From: Deltaproteobacteria bacterium
GTDB taxonomy: Bacteria > Myxococcota_A > Polyangia > Polyangiales > JADJMO01
Length of the DNA: 64,000 nt
Assembly: GCA_025363655.1 (NCBI GenBank)
Contig: JANYDK010000118.1
Coordinates: forward strand, 1 to 64,000
Direction: 5' to 3'
A program made the translations under genes and the position numbers. Below are positions 49,658 through 58,482 of this stretch, in pieces (the stretch's first letter is position 1; each line of letters begins with the position of its first letter). The notes under the pieces were generated by a model. The model saw only the letters and a program-made list of their open reading frames with translations. It did not search any database and was not told the origin of the DNA.

Positions 49658-50638
49658 TCACAGCGCACATCCGAGGCGCGCGCCGCCGGTGGCGACGTCG
49701 TCGAACCAGAGGGTGCGTGTCACATCGGAGTAACTCTCCCAGCCGAGCTTGAAGTCCACCGGCGAAGGGCGCCACGACGGCCTCGCGGTGATCCAAGGTC
49801 CATCGAGATCGGCCGTCGCAGCGCCGTCGACGACGAGTCCCTTCACCAAGACGTCGTCGACGAACGTCTCGAGATGCCCCACGCTGCGATCGACGTGCAG
49901 CTCAAGGCAGTGCCATGCGCCCGGCGTCGGCGCGAGGCTGGCGGCGATTCCGACGGGGCTCAGCGCAGGCAGCGTCGCGTCGTCCGAAGAGCGATTCCAC
50001 ATGAGGATTCCCTTCTGACCGCCGACGCGCAGATCTTTCCCCCCGTCGTGCTCGTCCTTCATCGCGAGGAAGGTCGTGTGCGCATCCCCGAAAGCGCTGT
50101 CGAGCCGGAAAAACAAGCGAATCCAGAGTTGATCGCCCGCGACGCCGAGCACCGCGCGGCTCGACGAGACGAACACGTGATCGCAATACCCTGCGCCGCC
50201 ATCGACGCGCAGCGAGTGCTTTCCCGAGTGCGCCTGCGACTCGTCGACGCTCACCTTCCCGGTGCCGCTGCAATCGGGATGAACGACACTCCAAGTCGCG
50301 CTCGTCGGAGGATCGCCCGCGCGACTCGATTCGAAATCATCGCAGAGAGGAAGATCGCCGCACCGAGCGCTCGGCGCAGCATCGAGCCCAGGGCTCGCGT
50401 CGATCGCGTCGATCGCGTCCGTCTCCTTCCCCACGTCCCTCACCTCACCCGCGTCCGCCACCTCACCCACGTCCGTCACCTCGGTAGAACGCGCGTCGTC
50501 ATAGTTCGCGTCGGAGCGCGCGTCCTGCATCTCGTCGGGATCGGTTCCCGTGCTCGGTGCGCACGCGAGCGCAGTGAGGGCGGCGAAGAGGGCGGCGAAG
50601 ATGACGAGTCGATCGCATCGAGGGAGTTGCGTTGCCAC
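49658..50638 (-). CDS. Exported lipoprotein with concanavalin A-like domain
   Basis: Lipoprotein (signal ending LTALAC) of 326 residues. A short acidic linker with repeats of TEVTDVGEVADAGEVRDVG precedes a beta-sandwich domain (GKHSLRVDGGAGYCDHVFVS, DQLWIRLFFRLDSAFG, HCLELHVDRSVGH) like LamG/polysaccharide-lyase folds. It may bind or process polysaccharide. A GTG at 50638 gives a good signal peptide; an ATG at 50683 is possible. It is divergent from a LysR gene. Confidence 0.75.
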   Translation of the reverse strand: MATQLPRCDRLVIFAALFAALTALACAPSTGTDPDEMQDARSDANYDDARSTEVTDVGEVADAGEVRDVGKETDAIDAIDASPGLDAAPSARCGDLPLCDDFESSRAGDPPTSATWSVVHPDCSGTGKVSVDESQAHSGKHSLRVDGGAGYCDHVFVSSSRAVLGVAGDQLWIRLFFRLDSAFGDAHTTFLAMKDEHDGGKDLRVGGQKGILMWNRSSDDATLPALSPVGIAASLAPTPGAWHCLELHVDRSVGHLETFVDDVLVKGLVVDGAATADLDGPWITARPSWRPSPVDFKLGWESYSDVTRTLWFDDVATGGARLGCAL

Positions 50639-50696
50639 GTCGAGTAGTCGCGCGCCGATCGACGCGAGGCTCGGAAAAATCAACTACAGTCGATGC

Positions 50697-51647
50697 GTGC
50701 TCGAAGGCGTGACCATCGAACAGCTCCGCACCCTTCGGGCGGTCGCCGAAGCGGGGAGCTTCTCTGCTGCAGCCCGCAAGCTCGGGCGCGTGCAGGCCGC
50801 CGTGTCGCAAGCGATCGATCGGCTCGAGGCGCAGCTCGGGCTTCGGCTCTTCGATCGCTCGGGACGCGTCCCCCGTCTCACCCGTCACGGCGAAGCGATC
50901 GTCGCTGCGGCGGCACGGGTCGGGGGTGCCATCGAGGGCCTCGACGAGCTGGTCACGAGCCTCAAGCGCGGCGAAGAGACCTCCCTCTCGATCGTCGTCG
51001 ACGTCTTTTTTCCTACGGCATCGCTCGTTTCGTTCGCCTGTGACTTCGCCCGGGCAAACCCACGCGTCGAGCTCGTCCTCTTCACCGACGTGCTCTCGGC
51101 GGTCACCGCGCACGTCCGCGACAAGCGCTCGACCTGGGGCATCGCCATCGAAGACGCCGACCTCGAGGGCCTCGATCACCGCGCCATCGCCTCCGTGCGG
51201 CTCGTGCCCGTCGCCGGCAAGTCCCATCCGCTTTCCAAGCTCGGTCGCGAAGATCGCCCCATCGAGGCCACCACGCTCGCCGATCACGTGCAAATCGTGC
51301 TCGGCGAGCACCACGCGGCGGAGTCCTCGAAAGACTCGAAAGATTCGAAAGACTCGAAAGACGAAGGTGTCTTCTCGCCGAAGACCTGGCGCGTCTTCGA
51401 TCTCGCGACCAAGCAAGCTCTCCTCGAGGGAGGCCTCGGCTTTGGTCACATGCCCGAGCACCTCGTGCGCGCTTCGCTGCGTGAGGGTTCTCTCGTGGAG
51501 CTTCACCTGGCCGCGTGGGGCGACGCGCCTCCTGCTCGCTCGCTCCTCATGGTGTCGCGTCCCGGCGCGCGCATGGGGCCCGTCGCCCAGTGGGCCCAAG
51601 AGCGCCTCACGCATCTGTGCCGGCGTGCGGTGTCCGGAAAGAAGTGA
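50697..51647 (+). CDS. LysR-family transcriptional regulator (pirin-linked)
   Basis: Regulator of 316 residues. Winged helix VTIEQLRTLRAVAEAGSFSA with AVSQAIDRLEAQLGLRLFD, then an effector domain. Position 50697 is a GTG; another at 50709 is possible. An insertion of Ser-Lys-Asp repeats (51327-51362) sits in the effector domain. A palindrome separates it from the downstream pirin gene, which it may control. Confidence 0.85.
   Translation: MLEGVTIEQLRTLRAVAEAGSFSAAARKLGRVQAAVSQAIDRLEAQLGLRLFDRSGRVPRLTRHGEAIVAAAARVGGAIEGLDELVTSLKRGEETSLSIVVDVFFPTASLVSFACDFARANPRVELVLFTDVLSAVTAHVRDKRSTWGIAIEDADLEGLDHRAIASVRLVPVAGKSHPLSKLGREDRPIEATTLADHVQIVLGEHHAAESSKDSKDSKDSKDEGVFSPKTWRVFDLATKQALLEGGLGFGHMPEHLVRASLREGSLVELHLAAWGDAPPARSLLMVSRPGARMGPVAQWAQERLTHLCRRAVSGKK
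51327..51362 (+). repeat. 9-base in-frame tandem repeat in LysR gene
   Basis: Four units of TCGAAAGAC (one with T at the end) encode Ser-Lys-Asp repeats within the effector domain of the LysR regulator. Confidence 0.9.
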
Positions 51648-51672
51648 GCCCGCATTCGACGTTTCACACGAT

Positions 51673-51689
51673 GTGATGGATCCCATCAC
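51673..51689. promoter_or_regulatory. Palindrome upstream of pirin gene
   Basis: GTGATGG (51673-51679) and CCATCAC (51683-51689) around ATC, a perfect inverted repeat 47 bases before the pirin ATG and 26 bases after the LysR stop. It may be an operator for the adjacent LysR protein. Confidence 0.5.
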
Positions 51690-51735
51690 GTCCCCAGGGC
51701 TTTCCCGTGCTTTTTGCGTCGCTAGAGTGATCCCC

Positions 51736-52680
51736 ATGCACACGACCCCCGAAACCCAAGTCACCACGAAGGCCGCCGTTTCGAGCGACGCCCAGCGTCT
51801 GCTGCGCAGCGTCGAAGCGGTGCACGGAAGCACCGGCTTCCATTGGGTCGGCAACGGCTTCCACGTCTCGACCTACTTCCCGAGCGCCAAGCTACCCGCC
51901 GAGCGCGTCAGCCCCTTCGTGCTCATGGACTACGGTCCGCCGACGGACTTCGCGCCGCTCGCCAAGGGCAAGCGCGGCGTCGGTTGGCATCCGCACCGCG
52001 GCTTCGAGACGGTGACGCTGGCGTGGGAAGGTTCCGTCGCCCATCGCGACAACGCCGGTCACGCAGGCACCATCGGGCCCGGTGACGTGCAGTGGATGAC
52101 CGCAGCAGGCGGCATCTTCCACGAAGAGTTCCACGCCGAGTCGTTCACGCGCGACGGCGGCCGCATGCACATGATGCAGCTGTGGGTGAACCTCCCGCGC
52201 AAAGACAAGATGCAGAAGCCCGGCTATCAGCCGATCACCGCGGCCGACATCCCGAGCGTCGCGCTCGGCCAAGCAGGAAAGGGAGGCCACGTGCGCGTCA
52301 TCGCCGGCGACTTCGGCGGCGTGCGTGGTCCGGCCCACACCTTCACCCCGATCACCATGCTCGACGCGTCGTTGAAGCCCAACGAGCGCCTGTCGGTCGC
52401 GCTCCCGTCTTCGTACAACGCGATCGCGGTCGTCGCGAAGGGTCGCGTGCACGCAGGTAGCATCTCCGCAGGCGCCGGCGAGCTCGTCCTCTTCGCCAAC
52501 GACGGCGCCGGACTCGAGCTCGTCGCGGACGAAGACGCGCACGTGATCTTGCTCGCGGGAGAGCCCCTCGGCGAGCCGATCGTCCAATATGGGCCCTTCG
52601 TCATGAACAGCATGCAAGAGATTCAACAGGCGATGAACGACGTTCACCGCGGCAAGCTCGGCCCCATTCCGCAGGATTGA
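51736..52680 (+). CDS. Pirin family protein
   Basis: Bicupin protein of 314 residues. The N-terminal cupin has the pirin iron-ligand cluster: HPHRGFETVT, with further His/Glu in GGIFHEEFHAES. The C-terminal cupin is degenerate. Pirins can be quercetinase-like dioxygenases or redox-sensitive regulators. It follows a LysR regulator gene in the same direction, suggesting control by it. Confidence 0.9.
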   Translation: MHTTPETQVTTKAAVSSDAQRLLRSVEAVHGSTGFHWVGNGFHVSTYFPSAKLPAERVSPFVLMDYGPPTDFAPLAKGKRGVGWHPHRGFETVTLAWEGSVAHRDNAGHAGTIGPGDVQWMTAAGGIFHEEFHAESFTRDGGRMHMMQLWVNLPRKDKMQKPGYQPITAADIPSVALGQAGKGGHVRVIAGDFGGVRGPAHTFTPITMLDASLKPNERLSVALPSSYNAIAVVAKGRVHAGSISAGAGELVLFANDGAGLELVADEDAHVILLAGEPLGEPIVQYGPFVMNSMQEIQQAMNDVHRGKLGPIPQD

Positions 52681-52686
52681 GCCGAG

Positions 52687-53151
52687 TCAGTTCTTCTTCT
52701 GGCTGCACGTGCCCGCTTGGCAGAACGCGGTGAAGTGGGCTGCCGGTTCTCCGGGCGGGCACATCCCGCCGCTGTCGCACATTCGCAGGTCGCAGCTCGC
52801 CGAGTTGCACTGCGCTTGCTCGGCATGCAGCGCAGCGCGGCTGCGTGCTCTGGGAGCGGCTACCGAACACTGCGGGCACGCGCAGCAGCCGGCGTAGTTG
52901 GTGACCACGCAGTCGGCGTCGGCTTGGCAGGGGTCGCTCCCACTCGAAACCAGGCCGGGCGTTCCCGGTGGCAGCGCCGAGGAAGTCGTCACCACATCAT
53001 GTGTGCTCGCTTCCGAGGCTGTCGCCGAGGCCGCGGAAGTCGTCGAGCTGGGACTGGAGTTGGGCGTCTGCGCTTCGCGGGGACAGGCCAACAGCGCGAG
53101 CGTCATGATCGCAGTCGCACTCGGGGGGACGACGAAGCGGAGAGTGCGCAT
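52687..53151 (-). CDS. Cys-rich lipoprotein, 154 aa
   Basis: Small secreted lipoprotein (lipobox LLAC, Cys23). A Ser/Thr/Ala-rich linker precedes a compact Cys domain with ten Cys (CQADADCVVTNYAGCCACPQ then CDLRMCDSGGMCPPGE). The spacing suggests a disulfide-bonded knot, as in many myxobacterial surface proteins. No family is recognised. It is divergent from the DNRLRE-like lipoprotein across a palindrome. Confidence 0.75.
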   Translation of the reverse strand: MRTLRFVVPPSATAIMTLALLACPREAQTPNSSPSSTTSAASATASEASTHDVVTTSSALPPGTPGLVSSGSDPCQADADCVVTNYAGCCACPQCSVAAPRARSRAALHAEQAQCNSASCDLRMCDSGGMCPPGEPAAHFTAFCQAGTCSQKKN

Positions 53152-53228
53152 TCGAGTACGTTAGCACCCGTCGATTTTCTCGAACTTTGATCCCGCGCGT
53201 GCTCTCACGAGCTCATCGCCGGCGCACT

Positions 53229-53244
53229 GTGCTCTCGAGAGCAC
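53229..53244. promoter_or_regulatory. 16-base perfect palindrome, divergent region
   Basis: GTGCTCTCGAGAGCAC is its own reverse complement. A half-site GTGCTCTC recurs 30 bases upstream (53199-53206). It lies between the divergent Cys-rich lipoprotein (start 53151) and DNRLRE-like lipoprotein (start 53338) and probably controls one or both. Confidence 0.55.
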
Positions 53245-53337
53245 GGCGCGGAAGCCCGAACGGGTGACGTAGCGCACGTCGGCGATGGGATTTTTCACGA
53301 TCTTCGTGCGGCACTCGGTTTGCGATGCGGCCCCATC

Positions 53338-54516
53338 ATGCGCGTCGCTTTCTCGCTCACCCGCCCCGCCGTCGTCCTCTCGCTGCTGTCCCTCGCGCTC
53401 TCTGCGTGCGCGGTGGCTTCTCCCGATGACCCCGAGGGGACGGGAAGAGCCGCCGCCGACATGATGATCCGAAATCCGATTTATTACGCCATCGACGCGC
53501 CACAGAATGTGGCTTTGACCAAGGATCCGGCCCTCTGCGGAAAGCACTCTCCGAGCTTCTGGGGCGGCTTCATCTGCGCGGGCGCGCTCTCCAATCCACG
53601 CACGCAGATGTTGGTGTGGAATTGTCCGGTCGCCGATCCTTGCGGCACGGTGCTGCACCCGCCGTGGGATACGCAGGTGTACATCGGACCGCCGCAGGGA
53701 TATCGAATCTACGTCTCGTATGCCAATCGGTACACTTCCAGTGGTCGCACTCCGCTGCAGCTGGTGGCCACGCAGACCGATCCGACGACGACCGCCTACG
53801 GCTTGATCGAGCCTTCGCCCGAGCTCAGCCCTTGTTACGTCGTGCACTCGTACAAGGGCGCGGTCGAGTCCGTCGACTCCAACCCAGTGTGCGTCGACGC
53901 CAGCCCCCAGGCGCTCACCCTCGCTTCGGCGCCAGTGATGCAAGAGACGCAGTTCACCCATTTCGAGCACTCCGATACTGGGTATTTCACCACGGTCGGC
54001 ACCTTCGGCGCGCCTCCTGCCGGACAGATGGTCGCTGGCTATCAACATGCCTTCTCGGGAAACGTCATCGGGAAAGACGATTGGGCCTGGGCCGCCATTC
54101 GCGGTGCCGTGCGCTTCGATCTGCGTGGCATCGGCCGATTGTGGAAGGCGACGCTCCACCTGCATCGCGCAGCTGGGTACTCCGGGACCATCGACGGCGC
54201 CTGCAATGACAACCCCGCGGGGTGTGCCACCGCGCACGTATCGGCGGTGACCTGCGTCGATCAACTCCTCGCCGCCAACGCCGATTGGACCAGCGGATTG
54301 TCGTCGAACACGCTCCCCGAAGGCGGGCTGGTGACGGGCATTCCCGGTGACGAGACGGTCGAAATCGACGTCACCTCGACGGTGCGTCCGTGGGTGTCGA
54401 ACTTGAACCCCAACAACGGGTTCATCATCCGCTCGACCAAAGAGGGCTGGGCGCGCGAATCGGCGGAATGCCGCACCTACTTCGACGGCGTGCGGCTCGA
54501 CGTGCAGTACTTCTGA
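53338..54516 (+). CDS. Secreted lipoprotein with DNRLRE-like domain
   Basis: Lipoprotein (signal ending LALSAC) of about 392 residues. The N-terminal half (about 40-200) has paired Cys and aromatic strands (YYAIDAPQNV) of unknown fold. The C-terminal half looks like a DNRLRE/CBM96-type beta domain (RFDLRGIGRLWKATLHLHRA, TSTVRPWVSNLNPNNGFIIR), which in other proteins binds polysaccharide. ATG choices at 53320 and 53338; the latter starts at the n-region. Confidence 0.78.
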   Translation: MRVAFSLTRPAVVLSLLSLALSACAVASPDDPEGTGRAAADMMIRNPIYYAIDAPQNVALTKDPALCGKHSPSFWGGFICAGALSNPRTQMLVWNCPVADPCGTVLHPPWDTQVYIGPPQGYRIYVSYANRYTSSGRTPLQLVATQTDPTTTAYGLIEPSPELSPCYVVHSYKGAVESVDSNPVCVDASPQALTLASAPVMQETQFTHFEHSDTGYFTTVGTFGAPPAGQMVAGYQHAFSGNVIGKDDWAWAAIRGAVRFDLRGIGRLWKATLHLHRAAGYSGTIDGACNDNPAGCATAHVSAVTCVDQLLAANADWTSGLSSNTLPEGGLVTGIPGDETVEIDVTSTVRPWVSNLNPNNGFIIRSTKEGWARESAECRTYFDGVRLDVQYF

Positions 54517-54517
54517 T

Positions 54518-55333
54518 TCACTCCTTCGGCGGCAGCGCGTCGCGATAGATGCGCGCTGCCATCGCCGCGGCGAATGCACGCGGGGCGAAGCGCAAAATGA
54601 AGTCGTTGAAGACGTTGAGGGCGCCCGGTACCACGAAGCGTTCGCGGGCGATGAAGCCCTCGAGCGCGCGACGGGCGCAGACGTCGACGTCCATCATCCC
54701 CACGTCACCCTTCTTGAATTTGCGCGAGAGCCCTGATTTGTCGCCCATTTCGGTGGAGATGCCGCCGGGGACGAAGACGGTGAGGGAGACCGGCTCGTCG
54801 ACGAGCTCTTCGGCGAAGGCCATTCCGAAATTGTTGAGGAAGGCCTTGGTGCCGGAATACGCGGCCTGATACGGCGTCGGCGTGGTGCCGGCGAGGCTGG
54901 AGACGATCATGACGCCGCCGCTCGGGCTCTTCTCGAGAATGTGATGCGCGAACTTCTGCGTCAGCCAGACCACGCTGGTCACGTTGGTCGCGAGCATCTG
55001 CTCGAAGTGCTCGAAGTCGTGATCGAGGCCGCGACCGAAATAGGTGACGCCGGCGTTGAGGATCGCGGCGTTGATCACCCGGCCAGCCGTCGCCTCCTCG
55101 AACGTACGTGTCACGTCTTCGCGCTTCGTCATGTCGGCCTGGATGCAGACGACGTCGACCTTGTGCGCCTTCTGCAGCTCTTCGGCGAGCGCCTCCAGCC
55201 GATCGAGCCTCCGCGCGACGAGCACGAGGTTGCCGTGATGATCGCGCGCGATCATCCGCGCCATCTCGAGGCCGAGCCCCGAAGAGGCGCCGGTGACGAG
55301 GGTGTACCTTCGGGAGAGCTCGAGCGTGTGCAT
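54518..55333 (-). CDS. Short-chain dehydrogenase/reductase
   Basis: SDR of 271 residues. Cofactor motif TGASSGLG (residues 14-21), NAG in ILNAGVTYFG, and catalytic Ser/Tyr/Lys in SSLAG...YQAAYSGTK. Pattern and C-terminal hydrophobic helix resemble the DltE-like or oxidoreductase group. The ATG at 55333 fixes the start. It is convergent with the lipoprotein (1-base gap) and divergent from the metalloprotease. Confidence 0.9.
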   Translation of the reverse strand: MHTLELSRRYTLVTGASSGLGLEMARMIARDHHGNLVLVARRLDRLEALAEELQKAHKVDVVCIQADMTKREDVTRTFEEATAGRVINAAILNAGVTYFGRGLDHDFEHFEQMLATNVTSVVWLTQKFAHHILEKSPSGGVMIVSSLAGTTPTPYQAAYSGTKAFLNNFGMAFAEELVDEPVSLTVFVPGGISTEMGDKSGLSRKFKKGDVGMMDVDVCARRALEGFIARERFVVPGALNVFNDFILRFAPRAFAAAMAARIYRDALPPKE

Positions 55334-55446
55334 GGCGCGGGTGTACCTCGCCCGGCCGCACGAGCAAATCGTCTCCGAAACACGGCCATTGGACCGTTCG
55401 AAGAGTGAGGGGGTAAGAAAACCTTTGCGGCGAGTGTCTACGAGGT

Positions 55447-57366
55447 ATGAGCCCATCCCGCCGTTCCTTCGCGACTTCCTTCGCGACTTCCTTCGCGACT
55501 TCCCTCGCCACTTCCTTCGCCGCTCGTCTCGGTCCCTTCGCGCTGCTCGTCGTCGTTCCCTTCGCCGGCGGATGCGTCGTGGCCGGCGAGGGCGTTCCGG
55601 GCGAGAACGTGCAAGCCACGGAGCAGCCCGTTTCCCCGGCCTGCGGCCCCGCGGGCGCGAGCGCTTGTTCGACGGCGCCTCTCTGGGGGCTCACGAGCGG
55701 CTGGACGGTCATGCAAGCCTGCTTCGTCGAGCCGACCGCGACCAGCTCGGCATCCCCCGCGGCCTATTCGAGTTACCTGGCGAATGGCAACTACGACTCC
55801 ACGACGCACGCGCGCCTTCGTCGAATCGCCCAGGAAGCGATTCAGGACACGTGGGCTCGCTACGCGCCGATTGCCGCGTACGGATGGGGCAAGTGCAGCC
55901 CATGCGTTCCCGGCACCAACCAAAATCCCAATACGTGTCAGGGCACTGCCGGCGAGACGCTCAAGATCTCTCACAATTGCGCGGGCAACGGCGGTGGCGG
56001 AATGATGGGCCCGGCGAGCGCGAGTGCTCCCCGCGGCTTGCAAGTTCCGCTCGATCCGAGCTGCGGCGGCGGCGAGACCAACACCGCCGGCGCCACTACC
56101 CACGAGTTCGGGCACGTGCTCGGTTTCGAGCACGAACAAGGGCGCGCCGACTCACCGAGCTGGTGCCACGCGCCCGAGGGCTACTATCCAGTCGCCGCCG
56201 CCGGCCAGGGTCTCGGGCTCTGGGACGTCAACAGCATCATGAACTACTGTGCGCCGCAGTTCGGCGGGCCGGGGACGACGGGCTATCTCGGCAACGGCGC
56301 CGACGCGTCGGGCCGTCCCAACACCCTCGGACGAATGACCGACAGCGGCATCTGCAATGGACTTTATCCGTGTGACGGTCACACTGGCCCTTGGCCGGCC
56401 TTGAGCAGCGGCGACATCTACGGTTTGCAGGCGCTCTATGGCCGAAAGCCCGCGGGCACCATCTCGGGAGCCGGGACCCCGGCGCCCTCTGGCAGCACCA
56501 CACTGACCGTCGGCGCCGGCTCCAACTGCCTGACGTCGGCGAGCGCGCTCGGCAGCTGGACGAGCACCGGCCAGTGCTCCACCAACTACGGGGGTAGCCA
56601 GACGTACGAGTTCGGATTCTCCAATTTCGCGGGAATCGCCGACCGAATGACCGGCTCGGCCGGTTACCTCGAGGCCTATTTCAACAACACCACCGCCCGC
56701 TGGGGCGTCGACATCTGGAAGGGGAGCGCCGCCACCGTCTGGCGCCTCGACAACGTGCAAATCCGCGGTCTCGGCGGCATGGCCATCGGCGGCCCGATTC
56801 CCAATGCTCCCTATCCCGTCTCGTACACCCAAGAGCTGATGATTGGCACGCAGCCGGTGTCGAAGAACGTCAGCGGAAGAAACGCCGTCACCGGCACCGT
56901 GGCCACGCAATTCAAGATCAGCAACGGAGCCGACCAATCGATTCGCGCCCTCGCCGAAGACGGCACCGACAGCGGTATGTGTCTCGACGTGCAGTGGGGC
57001 TCCTTCACCAACAACGCGGCGGTCTGGCTTTGGCCCTGCAGCGGCGGAGCTGCCCAGCGTTGGACGTTCCTCCGCGGCGGCGCCGTCCAACTGACGGGTA
57101 CGAACATGTGCCTCGACGTCCAGGCGGCGCCCTTGGGAGACGGGACCAACCCGCGGAATCTCCCGGTCTTCGACGGCCAGCTGCTCCAAATCTACGCCTG
57201 CAATGGCCGACTCAATCAGCAGTTCAACCTCAGTGGGCAGATCTACAACACCTCGACGAACCGTTGTCTCGACACCATCAACACGGCTCCGTCGACCTCG
57301 GGGGCAATCACGCTGACGGGTTGTAGTGCGACGACCTCGAGCGAGCAGTGGGATATTTATCCGTGA
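55447..57366 (+). CDS. Secreted zinc metalloprotease with ricin-type lectin domain
   Basis: Lipoprotein-type signal (lipobox AGGC, Cys43) on a 639-residue protein. The metzincin zinc site HEFGHVLGFEH is at 219-229, and SIMNYC is the probable Met-turn. A middle domain of unknown fold (about 330-490) is followed by a ricin-type beta-trefoil (about 500-639) with repeated QxW-like motifs (CSGGAAQRWTF, NGRLNQQFNL). The signal peptide contains a 12-base tandem repeat. It probably degrades prey or matrix protein bound through carbohydrate. Divergent from the SDR gene. Confidence 0.88.
   Translation: MSPSRRSFATSFATSFATSLATSFAARLGPFALLVVVPFAGGCVVAGEGVPGENVQATEQPVSPACGPAGASACSTAPLWGLTSGWTVMQACFVEPTATSSASPAAYSSYLANGNYDSTTHARLRRIAQEAIQDTWARYAPIAAYGWGKCSPCVPGTNQNPNTCQGTAGETLKISHNCAGNGGGGMMGPASASAPRGLQVPLDPSCGGGETNTAGATTHEFGHVLGFEHEQGRADSPSWCHAPEGYYPVAAAGQGLGLWDVNSIMNYCAPQFGGPGTTGYLGNGADASGRPNTLGRMTDSGICNGLYPCDGHTGPWPALSSGDIYGLQALYGRKPAGTISGAGTPAPSGSTTLTVGAGSNCLTSASALGSWTSTGQCSTNYGGSQTYEFGFSNFAGIADRMTGSAGYLEAYFNNTTARWGVDIWKGSAATVWRLDNVQIRGLGGMAIGGPIPNAPYPVSYTQELMIGTQPVSKNVSGRNAVTGTVATQFKISNGADQSIRALAEDGTDSGMCLDVQWGSFTNNAAVWLWPCSGGAAQRWTFLRGGAVQLTGTNMCLDVQAAPLGDGTNPRNLPVFDGQLLQIYACNGRLNQQFNLSGQIYNTSTNRCLDTINTAPSTSGAITLTGCSATTSSEQWDIYP
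55464..55523 (+). repeat. 12-base in-frame tandem repeat in protease signal peptide
   Basis: Five units of TTCCTTCGCGAC (last two varied) encode repeated Ser-Phe-Ala-Thr in the n-region of the metalloprotease signal peptide. Confidence 0.88.
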
Positions 57367-57376
57367 GTGTCCGAGC

Positions 57377-58369
57377 TCAGGCTCGCGCGTCCCAAGTCGA
57401 GCGACGCCTCACTCCTAGGCGTTGCATCGCCCGATAGAGCGATTGCCGACTCACCCCTAGCTCCGCCGCAGCTTGCGTGACATTGCCTGCAGCGCGGCGG
57501 AGTGACGTTTCGAGCACACTGCGAACGAGCCCCCGAGTCTCCGGTGCCGGCGTCGATGCCGGCGCCCTGACCAGCGCGAGCCGCAACGGCGTCACGGTCG
57601 AATTTCCGTCGGCGAGCCCGAGGTCGCGGGGCTCGATGCGCGCGTCATCCGCCAGGAGTTGCGCACGAATAAGCCTGTTTTGTAGCTCGCGCACGTTTCC
57701 CGGCCAGTCGTGGGCGACGAGCGCGCTGCGTGCAGCCTCGCTGAGCGCGCGCGGCCCTTCATCGTGAGACGACGCGAGGAGGCCTTCGGCGATGGGGAGG
57801 ATGTCTTCTTTACGTTCGGCGAGCGAGGGCACGCGCAGGCGGACGACATCGAGTCGATAGTAGAGATCTTCGCGAAAGGCTCCCACGTCGACGGCCGCCG
57901 CGAGATCGGCATTGGTGGCGGCGACCAGGCGCACGTCGGCCCGTTGCGGGGCTCCACCCCCGAGGGGTTGGTAGTCTCCGCCTTGAAGCACGCGGAGCAA
58001 TTTGGCCTGTCCGGCGAGCGAGAGGTTGGCGATTTCATCGAGAAAGAGCGTGCCTCCGCGTGCGCGGGCGAAGAGGCCCGGACGTGAGCGAGCGGCGCCG
58101 GTGAAGGCTCCCGACTCGACGCCGAAGAGCTCGGACTCGATCAGTGCTTCGGGGATGGCTCCGGCGTTGACCCGCACCAGTGGGCGATGCGCACGTCGCG
58201 AGTTGGCGTGGAGGATCTCCGCGAGGAGCTCTTTGCCGACGCCGCTCGCACCCGTGACGAGCACCGGTGCATCCGAGCGCGCCACGCGCAGCGCGGTGTT
58301 CACCAATTCGTGCATCGCGCGGCTCTGGTAGCGAAGGCCGCGAAGCTCGACCACGCCGCGGCCATGCAC
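57377..58369 (-). CDS. Sigma-54-dependent activator without sensor domain
   Basis: AAA+ enhancer-binding protein of about 330 residues. Walker A TGASGVGKE (39-47), GAFTGA loop (87-92) and Walker B GTLFLDEI (106-113) are intact, and a Fis-type helix-turn-helix ends the protein (AAAELGVSRQSLYRAMQRLG). No receiver, GAF, PAS or FHA domain precedes the AAA+ core. The GTG at 58369 is preferred; the longer frame upstream runs through the dispersed repeat and another gene's antisense and is not credible. It may be constitutively active or partner-controlled, as in PspF-type activators. Confidence 0.87.
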   Translation of the reverse strand: MHGRGVVELRGLRYQSRAMHELVNTALRVARSDAPVLVTGASGVGKELLAEILHANSRRAHRPLVRVNAGAIPEALIESELFGVESGAFTGAARSRPGLFARARGGTLFLDEIANLSLAGQAKLLRVLQGGDYQPLGGGAPQRADVRLVAATNADLAAAVDVGAFREDLYYRLDVVRLRVPSLAERKEDILPIAEGLLASSHDEGPRALSEAARSALVAHDWPGNVRELQNRLIRAQLLADDARIEPRDLGLADGNSTVTPLRLALVRAPASTPAPETRGLVRSVLETSLRRAAGNVTQAAAELGVSRQSLYRAMQRLGVRRRSTWDARA

Positions 58370-58392
58370 CTCGGCCGGCGCCCCCGAGACAG

Positions 58393-58460
58393 TCTCGTTT
58401 CGCCGAAGATTGCTGCGCAACTTCGGCCGTCCGGTCGATCTCGCTTCGCTCGGTCGCCGG
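58393..58460. repeat. Dispersed hairpin repeat, copy 2 (inverted)
   Basis: Reverse-complement match to the element at 11051-11122. The hairpin arms GCCGAAG (58402-58408) and CTTCGGC (58421-58427) enclose the same 12-base loop, and the flanking GAGCGAAGCGAGAT stretch is conserved. Relative to copy 1 one stem pair changed from A-T to G-C on both sides. It lies between the sigma-54 activator start and the stop of the adhesin-like gene. Confidence 0.75.
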
Positions 58461-58482
58461 ACAGTCGCACGAGAGACCGGCA

